Shown here: positions 8,031 through 15,526 of the stretch, piece by piece
How the letters are laid out: the number at the start of each line of letters is the position of its first letter
How positions within the stretch are numbered: position 1 is the first letter of the stretch
NCBI RefSeq assembly: GCF_900313035.1
Contig: NZ_OMPS01000046.1
Location: forward strand, 124,001-188,000
Source of the DNA: Ruegeria sp. EL01
GTDB lineage: Bacteria > Pseudomonadota > Alphaproteobacteria > Rhodobacterales > Rhodobacteraceae
Length of the DNA: 64,000 nucleotides
Direction of reading: 5' to 3'
Notes under the pieces: model-generated
Databases searched by the model: none
What the model was told of the DNA's origin: nothing
Seen by the model: only the letters and a program-made list of their open reading frames with translations
Position numbers and translations under genes: made by a program

Positions 8031-8828
8031 ATGAATACTGAAAGCACGACCCAGCCTGTCATCGAGGCGAGGCAACTGGACCTGACGTTCCAGACGAATG
8101 ATGGCCCTATTCATGCACTGAAAGATGTGGGTCTGACGATCAACAAAGGTGAGTTTGTCAGCTTTATTGGGCCGTCTGGGTGCGGCAAAACCACTTTCTT
8201 GCGTTGCATTGCTGCCCTCGAAACGCCCACAGGCGGATCGTTGACTGTTAACGGCATGACCCCTGATGAAGCGCGTCGGAACCGCGCCTATGGTTATGTG
8301 TTTCAGGCTGCGGGTCTTTACCCATGGCGGACCATTGCCAAGAACGTCAAACTGCCGCTTGAGATCATGGGGTACTCGGCTGCGGAGCAAGAAGAGAGGG
8401 TCAGGAACGTCCTCGAACTTGTTGATCTAGAAGGGTTTGGCGGGAAATTTCCGTGGCAGTTGTCTGGGGGTATGCAGCAACGCGCCAGCATTGCGCGTGC
8501 GCTGGCATTTGATGCTGACATTCTTCTCATGGACGAACCTTTTGGGGCGCTGGATGAGATTGTGCGCGATCACCTGAACGAGCAACTGCTGGCTCTTTGG
8601 GCGCGCACTGAAAAGACCATCGGGTTCGTTACGCACTCGATCCCAGAGGCGGTCTACCTGAGCACCAAGATCGTGGTGATGAGCCCGCGGCCGGGGCGTA
8701 TCACCGATGTGATCGACAGCCCACTGCCCAAGGAAAGGCCGCTGGATATTCGGGATTCGCCGGAGTTTATCGAAATCGCCCACCGCGTCCGCGAGGGTTT
8801 GCGTGCCGGGCACGGAGATGACGTCTGA
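8031..8828 (+). CDS. ABC transporter ATP-binding protein (SsuB/TauB type)
   Basis: 265-residue ATPase of the NitT/TauT/SsuB class. It has Walker A GPSGCGKTT, Q-loop region VFQAAGLYPW, signature LSGGMQQR, Walker B ILLMDEPFGALD and a switch histidine in FVTHSIPEA. It powers the importer formed with the two permeases and NMT1-type binding protein downstream. The position directly after the pyrimidine-degradation genes suggests uptake of a pyrimidine, dihydropyrimidine or related heterocycle, but the substrate is not readable from the sequence. The stop overlaps the next start (TGATG). Confidence 0.9.
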   Translation: MNTESTTQPVIEARQLDLTFQTNDGPIHALKDVGLTINKGEFVSFIGPSGCGKTTFLRCIAALETPTGGSLTVNGMTPDEARRNRAYGYVFQAAGLYPWRTIAKNVKLPLEIMGYSAAEQEERVRNVLELVDLEGFGGKFPWQLSGGMQQRASIARALAFDADILLMDEPFGALDEIVRDHLNEQLLALWARTEKTIGFVTHSIPEAVYLSTKIVVMSPRPGRITDVIDSPLPKERPLDIRDSPEFIEIAHRVREGLRAGHGDDV

Positions 8829-9259
8829 TGGGAAGCGTCGACATAAGAAGAGCGACGCAGGATGATGTTTCGGCCTGTGCGCATGTCATCTCGACGTGGG
8901 CAGCACAGACTGATTGGATGCCGGACGAGCTGCCAGAGGACGTGATGGCGGGTTTGATCCGTGAGGCTTTTCCAAGCCGGGAAATATGGGTCGCTGGCGA
9001 TCCGGTGGATTGTTATATGTCTGTTGACCCCAAGGGTCATAAAGTCGGTGCTCTGTACTGTCTGCGAACCGGAAGGGGGATCGGTAAGCAATTGTTAGAC
9101 AAAGCGAAAACAGGTCGCAACTACCTTTGGTTGACGACCCATGAGCCAAACAAATCGGCGCAAAAATTCTATCGACGCGAGGGGTTCAAGGTGACGGGAA
9201 CGGAACCACCAACGCCGCCCGAGACGCTGCCGGTTGTTCGGATGGAGTGGCGCGCATGA
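8828..9259 (+). CDS. GNAT-family N-acetyltransferase
   Basis: 143-residue GNAT protein. It has an N-terminal IRRATQDD-VSACAHVI segment, the acyl-CoA loop GRGIGKQLLDKAK and the C-terminal NKSAQKFYRREGF motif typical of the fold. It is translationally coupled at both ends, overlapping the ATPase stop and the permease start (ATGA), so it is a true member of the transporter operon. The acetyl acceptor is unknown; beta-alanine or beta-aminoisobutyrate made by this pathway, or a transporter subunit, are guesses only. Confidence 0.8.
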   Translation: MGSVDIRRATQDDVSACAHVISTWAAQTDWMPDELPEDVMAGLIREAFPSREIWVAGDPVDCYMSVDPKGHKVGALYCLRTGRGIGKQLLDKAKTGRNYLWLTTHEPNKSAQKFYRREGFKVTGTEPPTPPETLPVVRMEWRA

Positions 9260-10173
9260 AGCAAGTCGTTGCAGTCCTAACCGTGATCGCCGCGATTGTC
9301 GCGCTTTGGTATGGCTCCTGTGTTCCCATGAACATCAAAGGCGTTCTGACGGAACTGGAACGCGGCGGGGCCGAAGTGCAGCCGCCGTCGGCTAAAGAGC
9401 GTCGGGATATGAGCGAGATTGGTTTGACGCTGAACAACAGCTTCGCCATTCCGGCCACATGGGCGCAAGACCGTCCGCGTCTGCCTGCACCGCATCAGGT
9501 CGCGGTAGAACTGTGGGAGACGACGATACTGAAGAAGATCACCTCTAAACGGTCCCTGATCTACCACGCTTGGGTCACGCTCAGCGCGACAATGCTTGGT
9601 TTTGCGATAGGCACAGGGCTCGGCATTCTGTTGGCTGTAGGGATCGTGCATAGCCGAGTGATGGACCTGTCAGTCATGCCCTGGGCTATCGTCAGTCAAA
9701 CCATTCCGATCATTGCGTTGGCGCCGATGATCATCGTGGTTTTGTATTCGGTGGGCATTCAGGGGATTATTCCCAAGGCGGTGATTTCGGCCTATCTGAG
9801 CTTTTTTCCTGTCGTCGTTGGGATGGTAAAAGGCTTGCGGAGCCCGGATGCAATGCAACTTGATCTTCTGCAGACCTATAGCGCAACCAAAGGGCAGGGG
9901 TTCTGGAAACTGCGTCTGCCCGCGTCGATGCCTTACCTGTTCACGTCGCTGAAAATCGGTATCGCGGCGTCCCTTGTTGGCGCGATTGTAGGAGAGCTGC
10001 CAACTGGCGCTGTCGCAGGGCTGGGTGCGCGGTTGTTGGCGGGCAGCTATTATGGCCAGACAGTTCAGATTTGGTCGGCCCTTTTTGCCGCGGCTATCCT
10101 GGCTGCCTGTCTGGTCGGTGTGCTGAGTGTCCTTGAGCGCAATATTCTCAGACGGATGGGGATGGCGCAATGA
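9256..10173 (+). CDS. ABC transporter permease 1 (NitT/TauT type)
   Basis: 305-residue inner-membrane permease with a BPD_transp_1 domain in the C-terminal 200 residues, including a long LRLPASMPYLFTSLKIG coupling loop. The N-terminus is unusual: one transmembrane segment, then about 70 hydrophilic residues before the core starts near 95. ATG 9256 overlaps the GNAT stop as ATGA; a GTG at 9247 would add three residues. It pairs with the second permease, which starts in the ATGA at its stop. Confidence 0.87.
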   Translation: MKQVVAVLTVIAAIVALWYGSCVPMNIKGVLTELERGGAEVQPPSAKERRDMSEIGLTLNNSFAIPATWAQDRPRLPAPHQVAVELWETTILKKITSKRSLIYHAWVTLSATMLGFAIGTGLGILLAVGIVHSRVMDLSVMPWAIVSQTIPIIALAPMIIVVLYSVGIQGIIPKAVISAYLSFFPVVVGMVKGLRSPDAMQLDLLQTYSATKGQGFWKLRLPASMPYLFTSLKIGIAASLVGAIVGELPTGAVAGLGARLLAGSYYGQTVQIWSALFAAAILAACLVGVLSVLERNILRRMGMAQ

Positions 10174-11015
10174 TACTTGTTTTTTGTGCCTTCGGAGTGT
10201 GGATACTGGGTTGGTGGTTGAACAGCCGACTGGCCAGCGGACCATATGCCGACACAAGGGTGGTGCGATTTCTGGCGCCGATGATCTTTGGTGCGACCGT
10301 CATTTTGATCTGGGAATTGCTTGTGAATGGGCTTGAAGTGTCCTTGGTTATTCTGCCGGCGCCGTCGGTGATCTGGGATCGCTTCTGGGATAGTTTGCCG
10401 ATCCTCTGGGCGGATTTTGTGCAGACGATCATCAAAGGGGCGTTCAGTGGCTACATCATCGGCTGTGGTGCGGCATTCCTGATGGCGATTGCAGTGGATC
10501 GCTGGGATTTTCTACGCCTTGGCTTACTGCCGGTTGGCAATTTCGTGGCGGCCTTGCCGATCGTCGGGACCGCGCCCATTCTGGTGATGTGGTTCGGGTT
10601 CGACTGGCATTCCAAGGCAGCCGTGGTGGTGGTCATGGTTTTCTTCCCCATGTTGGTGAACACTGTTGCCGGGTTGCGCGAGGCCACGACCATGCAGCGC
10701 GACCTGATGGAGACCTATGCAGCAAGCTATTGGCAGAGCTTCCTGAAACTTCGCCTGCCTGCCGCGATGCCGTTCATTTTCAACGGGTTGAAGATTTCCA
10801 CCACTCTGGCGTTGATCGGCGCTATCGTGGCAGAGTTCTTTGGCTCGCCCACGTTGGGTATGGGGTTTCGGATATCGACCAGCGTCGGGCAATTGTCGCT
10901 CGACATGGTCTGGGCCGAGATTGTTGTGGCTGCACTGGCCGGCACGGCGTTTTATGGTCTGGTCGCCATGATCGAAAAGGCGGTGACCTTCTGGCATCCA
11001 TCGCAACGCGGATAA
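10170..11015 (+). CDS. ABC transporter permease 2 (NitT/TauT type)
   Basis: 281-residue permease homologous to the preceding one, with the same core and a coupling loop LRLPAAMPFIFNGLKIS. The start overlaps the previous stop (ATGA). Two different permeases imply a heterodimeric channel, as in thiamine-precursor (ThiXYZ-like) and other NMT1-type importers. Confidence 0.88.
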   Translation: MILVFCAFGVWILGWWLNSRLASGPYADTRVVRFLAPMIFGATVILIWELLVNGLEVSLVILPAPSVIWDRFWDSLPILWADFVQTIIKGAFSGYIIGCGAAFLMAIAVDRWDFLRLGLLPVGNFVAALPIVGTAPILVMWFGFDWHSKAAVVVVMVFFPMLVNTVAGLREATTMQRDLMETYAASYWQSFLKLRLPAAMPFIFNGLKISTTLALIGAIVAEFFGSPTLGMGFRISTSVGQLSLDMVWAEIVVAALAGTAFYGLVAMIEKAVTFWHPSQRG

Positions 11016-11071
11016 TAAGGGAAAGACTTCAACAGATCCCGATAACGGGGCGCAATTAGCAACTAGGAGAA

Positions 11072-12067
11072 ATGAAGATGAATAAGCTACTCAGCGGGGC
11101 GGTTGCCGCCTTTAGCCTGGCCGCCAGCGCAGCGCTTGCTGCGGATGAGGTGACGTTACAGCTCAAGTGGGTCACGCAAGCGCAGTTCGCAGGCTACTAC
11201 GTGGCCAAGGACAAAGGCTTCTACGAGGAAGAGGGGCTGGACGTCACCATTCTGCCCGGTGGACCCGACATTGCGCCAACACAGGTGATCGCGGGCGGTG
11301 GGGCTGACGTGACCGTCGAATGGATGCCTGCTGCTTTGGCCGCGCGGGAAAAAGGCCTGCCTTTGGTCAATATCGCGCAGCCGTTCAAAAGCTCGGGCAT
11401 GATGCTGACCTGCTGGAAAGACGCCGGGATTGCAGAACCCGCGGACCTCAAGAACCGCACGCTGGGCGTCTGGTTCTTTGGCAACGAATTCCCGTTCATG
11501 AGCTGGATGAGCCAGTTGGGCATCGACACCGGCGGCAAGAGCGAAAGCGGTGTTGAGGTATTGAAGCAGGGCTTTAACGTCGATCCACTACTGCAGCGTC
11601 AGGCCGATTGCATCAGCACCATGACCTATAATGAATACTGGCAGGTCATCGACTCGGGTGTTGCGCCAGAAGAACTGGTGACGTTCAAATACGAGGACCA
11701 GGGCGTCGCGACCTTGGAAGACGGCTTGTATGTACTTGAGGAAAATCTGAGCGATGCAGCCTTTGTCGGTAAGATGGAGCGCTTCGTTCGTGCCTCGATG
11801 AAGGGGTGGAAATACGCCGAAGAAAACCCGGATGAAGCGGCTGATATCGTGCTGGAGAATGACGAAACCGGTGCGCAAACCGAAGAGCATCAGAAACGCA
11901 TGATGGGCGAGATTGCCAAACTGACGGCAGGTTCAAACGGCGCGTTGGACCCTGCAGATTTTGAACGCACCGTGGGCACTTTGCTTGCAGGTGGTTCGGA
12001 TCCGGTGATCACCAAGCAGCCTGACGGTGCCTGGACCCATCAAGTCACGGATGCGGCACTGAACTAA
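11072..12067 (+). CDS. ABC transporter substrate-binding protein, NMT1/THI5-like
   Basis: 331-residue periplasmic binding protein. A signal peptide of about 23 residues ends ASAALA-ADE. The mature protein opens with LQLKWVTQAQFAGYYVAKDK, the hallmark of the NMT1/THI5-like fold used for pyrimidine-like and other heterocycles. A second in-frame ATG lies two codons downstream; AGGAG is six bases before the first. It is last in the transporter operon, followed by a strong terminator. A pyrimidine-related ligand is inferred from fold and context. Confidence 0.88.
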   Translation: MKMNKLLSGAVAAFSLAASAALAADEVTLQLKWVTQAQFAGYYVAKDKGFYEEEGLDVTILPGGPDIAPTQVIAGGGADVTVEWMPAALAAREKGLPLVNIAQPFKSSGMMLTCWKDAGIAEPADLKNRTLGVWFFGNEFPFMSWMSQLGIDTGGKSESGVEVLKQGFNVDPLLQRQADCISTMTYNEYWQVIDSGVAPEELVTFKYEDQGVATLEDGLYVLEENLSDAAFVGKMERFVRASMKGWKYAEENPDEAADIVLENDETGAQTEEHQKRMMGEIAKLTAGSNGALDPADFERTVGTLLAGGSDPVITKQPDGAWTHQVTDAALN

Positions 12068-12090
12068 AGCATCCCTTAGCAACGTAGATG

Positions 12091-12118
12091 AACGCGGCCC
12101 AATCCGGGCCGCGTTTTT
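12091..12118 (+). terminator. Terminator of the pyrimidine/ABC operon
   Basis: Perfect 10-bp stem AACGCGGCCC-AATCC-GGGCCGCGTT followed by T residues. Confidence 0.88.
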
Positions 12119-12162
12119 CGTTCACAATGTCGGATTTGCGCCTGTACTTGGGTAGAGAATGC

Positions 12163-12201
12163 GCTAGTATTTCAATGAAATTATTAGCATTTCGTACGAA
12201 A
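12163..12201. promoter_or_regulatory. Operator-like palindromes in the tupBCA promoter
   Basis: Two dyads lie 21-59 bases before the first tup gene. An imperfect one, GCTAGTATTTCA-A-TGAAATTATTAGC (12163-12188), is followed by a perfect 12-bp palindrome TTTCGTACGAAA (12190-12201). They are good candidates for binding by the HTH/PBP regulator encoded at the end of the formate dehydrogenase operon. Inferred; no known consensus is matched. Confidence 0.5.
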
Positions 12202-12221
12202 GAGGGCATCAAGCGTAGAAA

Positions 12222-12935
12222 ATGCATGATTTTGCATCAGAATTCAGCAAGGCGCTATCTCTGATCTTCGAACGAGATTCAGAGCTCTGGTCGATCGTGC
12301 TTTTGTCTCTGCGTGTTTCCATGTTTGCAGTGCTGATTTCTGCGATTATCGGTATGCCTGTCGGGGCGGCGTTAGCTGTTGCACGGTTTCCGGGCCGACG
12401 TGTGCTGATTGTGTTGATGAACACACTGATGGGGCTCCCGCCCGTGGTTGTGGGCCTACTGGTTTATCTTTTGCTGTCGCGGTCTGGACCGCTCGGTGTG
12501 CTTGAGCTGCTGTACACACCAACCGCCATGATCCTCGCCCAAGTGGTTCTGGTCACGCCTATTATCGCCGCGTTGACGCGTCAGGTGACCGAGATGCTGG
12601 CCGAGGAGTACTCCGAACAACTCAGGTCTTTGGGGGTGTCCCGGTTGTCCTCGGTCCCTGTATTGTTGTGGGACGCGCGCCTTGCGCTTGTCACGGCGCT
12701 GTTGGCTGGTTTCGGACGCGCAATTGCGGAAGTCGGCGCGGTGATCATTGTCGGCGGCAATATCAACCACGTCACCCGTGTCATGACCACGACCATTGCG
12801 CTGGAAACTTCCAAAGGCAATCTGGCGCTGGCGCTGGCCCTTGGTGCGATCCTGATTGGCATTGCCGTGGCCGTGAACGCGATGGTCAGTACGCTAAGCC
12901 TGCGGGCCGAGCAGGAAGGATTGCGTCATGCGTGA
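12222..12935 (+). CDS. tupB: Tungstate ABC transporter permease TupB
   Basis: 237-residue permease with five to six transmembrane segments and the TupB-type core (MGLPPVVVGLLVYLLLSRSGPLG, 52-73 region; GFGRAIAEVGAVIIVGGNI near 165-185). It forms the channel of a tungstate importer with the ATPase and TupA downstream. The next gene overlaps by 8 bases. Tup rather than molybdate Mod assignment rests on the TupA partner's motif. Confidence 0.88.
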   Translation: MHDFASEFSKALSLIFERDSELWSIVLLSLRVSMFAVLISAIIGMPVGAALAVARFPGRRVLIVLMNTLMGLPPVVVGLLVYLLLSRSGPLGVLELLYTPTAMILAQVVLVTPIIAALTRQVTEMLAEEYSEQLRSLGVSRLSSVPVLLWDARLALVTALLAGFGRAIAEVGAVIIVGGNINHVTRVMTTTIALETSKGNLALALALGAILIGIAVAVNAMVSTLSLRAEQEGLRHA

Positions 12936-13662
12936 TCTGGTATCAGAAATGACGACGTCTCTGCAGGCACGTGAATTGCAAATTCAGAGCAATGGCAAAA
13001 CACTGTTGGATGTTCCCGAACTAACGTTGGACGGCCCAGGCCCCACTTTGATTCTGGGCCCAAACGGGTCGGGCAAAAGCCTTTTGTTGCGCTGCCTGCA
13101 TGGGTTGATCACACCGAACCGGGGGCAGGTGGCGCAGGATGGCACCTTGCTCAACTCGGATCACAAGGCCCGTCAGGCTATGGTGTTTCAACATCCGGTG
13201 TTGTTGCGGCGATCAGTGGCGGCCAATCTGGACTTTGTTCTAAAACGGCAGGGGTTTGGTTGGACAGCCCGCAAGCGACGGATTGTTGAGCTGTTGGCCG
13301 AAGGCGGCCTGGAAGGCAAATCGCGACAGCCTGCCCGATCGCTTTCAGGTGGTGAGGCGCAGCGCCTTGCGATACTGCGCGCACTGGCCCTGAAGCCGGA
13401 AACTCTGCTGCTGGACGAGCCCACAAGTGCACTTGATCCGGGCGCTACGCAGATGATCGAAAGGATGGTTCTGCGCGCGTCGACTCGAGGTGTGCGGATC
13501 GTGATGGTAACGCATGATATCGGACAGGCACGTCGGTTGGCGGCGGATGTGGTGATGATGCAGGCGGGGACTGTCGTTGAACATGGTCCTGCGAAGCAGG
13601 TTCTGGTTGCGCCAAAATCCGAAGCATCCCGCCGCTATTTGGCAGGCGGATTGATTACTTAA
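12928..13662 (+). CDS. tupC: Tungstate ABC transporter ATP-binding protein TupC
   Basis: 244-residue ATPase with Walker A LGPNGSGKS, signature LSGGEAQR and Walker B TLLLDEPTSALD. ATG 12928 overlaps tupB by 8 bases and has AGGAAGG in front; ATG 12949 is an alternative. It lacks the C-terminal TOBE/Mop domain of ModC, as expected for TupC. Confidence 0.87.
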   Translation: MRDLVSEMTTSLQARELQIQSNGKTLLDVPELTLDGPGPTLILGPNGSGKSLLLRCLHGLITPNRGQVAQDGTLLNSDHKARQAMVFQHPVLLRRSVAANLDFVLKRQGFGWTARKRRIVELLAEGGLEGKSRQPARSLSGGEAQRLAILRALALKPETLLLDEPTSALDPGATQMIERMVLRASTRGVRIVMVTHDIGQARRLAADVVMMQAGTVVEHGPAKQVLVAPKSEASRRYLAGGLIT

Positions 13663-13683
13663 AACAAAGAGACGGAGAGTTTG

Positions 13684-14502
13684 ATGTTCCGGGATTGCAT
13701 TCGGGCAGCGTTGGTAACCCTTGGGCTGGTGGCTGGGCCTGTTTGGGCAGAGGAGCCTTTCATTGTGGTCCAATCCACAACCTCCACCCAGAACTCGGGC
13801 CTGTTGGATTTCATTCTGCCGGGGTTTGAGGCGGAAACCGGCATCGAAGTGCGTGTCGTTGCGGTCGGAACCGGTCAGGCCATCAAAAATGCCGTCAATG
13901 GCGACGGTGATGTCTTGCTGGTGCATTCGAAACCTGATGAGGAGAAGTTTGTGGCCGACGGCTGGGGGGTCGAGCGGTTTGACCTTATGTATAACGATTT
14001 CATTTTGGTTGGCCCCAAGTCCGACCCGGCCGCGATTGGGGAAGGGTCTGACATACTCAGTGCTTTGCCCGCGATCAAAGCCGCTGAAGCGCCTTTTGTC
14101 TCGCGCGGGGATGACAGTGGAACGCACAAAGCCGAGGTGGGTCATTGGGCCGCTGCTGGCGTTGATCCGACCGACGCATCTGGCACTTGGTATAGGGAAA
14201 CCGGATCCGGGATGGGCGCCACTTTGAACGTGGCCAGCGGAATGGATGCTTATGCCCTGACCGACAGGGCAACATGGTTGTCTTTCGGCAACAAAGGCAG
14301 CCTTGAGATCTTGGTGGAAGAAGATCCGCGCCTGTTCAATCAATATGGCGTGATTCTGGTCAACCCTGAAACGCACCCGCACGTACGAGCAAATGCCGGG
14401 CAGCGGTTTGTCGATTGGCTGATAGGACCGGACGGGCAGGCGGCGATTGCAGCCTACACGCTGGAGGGGCAGCAGGTTTTCTTTCCAAACGCCGGTGACT
14501 GA
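13684..14502 (+). CDS. tupA: Tungstate-binding protein TupA
   Basis: 272-residue periplasmic binding protein with a signal peptide of about 22 residues (cleavage near VWA-EEP). The TupA-specific oxyanion motif TTSTQNSGLL is at 32-41, and SRGDDSGTH (about 146-154) provides further ligands. High tungstate selectivity is known for this family. ATG 13684 is chosen over the in-frame TTG three bases upstream because of GGAG spacing. It converges on the HTH/PBP regulator gene with only 12 bases between them. The adjacent formate dehydrogenase is the obvious user of the metal. Confidence 0.9.
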   Translation: MFRDCIRAALVTLGLVAGPVWAEEPFIVVQSTTSTQNSGLLDFILPGFEAETGIEVRVVAVGTGQAIKNAVNGDGDVLLVHSKPDEEKFVADGWGVERFDLMYNDFILVGPKSDPAAIGEGSDILSALPAIKAAEAPFVSRGDDSGTHKAEVGHWAAAGVDPTDASGTWYRETGSGMGATLNVASGMDAYALTDRATWLSFGNKGSLEILVEEDPRLFNQYGVILVNPETHPHVRANAGQRFVDWLIGPDGQAAIAAYTLEGQQVFFPNAGD

Positions 14503-14514
14503 ACAAAGCTGTTT

Positions 14515-15387
14515 TTATCCGCTGGCGCCGTTGTGGTGTACGTCCCCCATGTGCGTCAGGTCATAGCCGCCAAATTCAGCAGATCTCTGTGCAAACTGAT
14601 CAGATTGCATGAAACCTAGCAGCTTTTGCATCGGTGGATCAAAATAAGCGCGCCGCCAGATCGCCAGGTCGAGCCGTTCAGTGTGGGTTGACACAAAGCC
14701 CAACCCGTACAGCTCCGCCAACGCACCCAAGCCAAACCCGGCATCAGCTTTTTTGTCGTGAAGGGCAACGGCGAGTTCTTCTTCGGTGCGGGCGCAGGTG
14801 GGCAGGGTCTCTAGATCGTCTCGTGTCATACCATGCGCCTCAAGCTGCGCATCAAACAGCCGCTGGCTGGCGGCGCTGTTCTGGCGCAATATGACCCGGC
14901 GGGCTTTGAGATCGTCGAATCCCACGATATCCGAGACACCGGGTGCCAGCAGCAATCCGCGTTCTCTTCGGGCTACTTCGTACAGAACCACCGGTGCTTC
15001 GCCGAGCTCATCGCGCAAGGATTGAGTGTTAAAGCCGTGTTCCTCGTGGATGTGCAGGGCTGCAGCCTGAGCAGTGCGTGCGCCGAGGCGGCTTAACCCG
15101 TCGAACGATCCGTCATAATAGGTGGCCAAACCTGATCCACTTTCACGCAGCGCCCAGTCCAGCAAAGGGTCGTGACTGCCTGCGACGATCGGGGGCAGGG
15201 GCGGTTCTGCCACCTGCGGACCCGAGCGTGAGGCATTGAGCCAGGCGATGACTTCGGCCCGGGGAAACAACAGTTTGCCCATGGCGCGGACACAAGGGAT
15301 TTCGCCGGATGAGGCAAGGTCATAGGCCTTCCGCTCGCCAATGCGTAGCAGATCGGCCAGTTCCCGGGTGGTCAGGTATTCCGACAT
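14515..15387 (-). CDS. Excisionase-type HTH plus periplasmic-binding-like regulator
   Basis: 290-residue regulator. Residues 1-55 are a helix-turn-helix of the excisionase/MerR-like HTH_17 kind (YLTTRELADLLRIGERKAYDLA). Residues about 75-280 form a PBP-like domain (PF12727 type), related to molybdate/tungstate-binding folds, with no signal peptide, so it acts in the cytosol. It is the last gene of the formate dehydrogenase operon and its 3' end faces tupA. A role as a tungstate or molybdate sensor controlling tup and/or fdh genes is inferred from this placement; it is not a ModE or TOBE-type regulator. Confidence 0.78.
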   Translation of the reverse strand: MSEYLTTRELADLLRIGERKAYDLASSGEIPCVRAMGKLLFPRAEVIAWLNASRSGPQVAEPPLPPIVAGSHDPLLDWALRESGSGLATYYDGSFDGLSRLGARTAQAAALHIHEEHGFNTQSLRDELGEAPVVLYEVARRERGLLLAPGVSDIVGFDDLKARRVILRQNSAASQRLFDAQLEAHGMTRDDLETLPTCARTEEELAVALHDKKADAGFGLGALAELYGLGFVSTHTERLDLAIWRRAYFDPPMQKLLGFMQSDQFAQRSAEFGGYDLTHMGDVHHNGASG

Positions 15388-15513
15388 TCAGTCGAGGCGC
15401 ACGGCAGAGCCAGAGCCCGCATCTGCCGCACTGAACCCGATCTGATCCAGCGCAAACGGCGCTGCAACTGTGATGACGGCCATCGCCGCGATTGCGGTGA
15501 GAAAGGCTTTCAT
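15388..15513 (-). CDS. 41-residue single-span membrane peptide in the fdh operon
   Basis: Small open frame with a perfect GGAGGAG ribosome site four bases before its ATG. It encodes a peptide with one hydrophobic N-terminal span (residues about 4-20, rich in Ala/Val/Ile) and a small acidic, glycine/serine-rich tail. Its stop abuts the ATG of the regulator gene with no gap, and it starts 13 bases after the WD40-cytochrome gene, so it is positioned like a real operon member. It could be a small membrane subunit or an uncleaved/cleaved secreted peptide. No family recognised. Confidence 0.6.
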   Translation of the reverse strand: MKAFLTAIAAMAVITVAAPFALDQIGFSAADAGSGSAVRLD

Positions 15514-15526
15514 GATCTCCTCCGGT

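Noticed and set aside
14503-14514. Terminator between tupA and the HTH/PBP regulator
   Set aside because: Only 12 bases separate the convergent genes and no hairpin is present.
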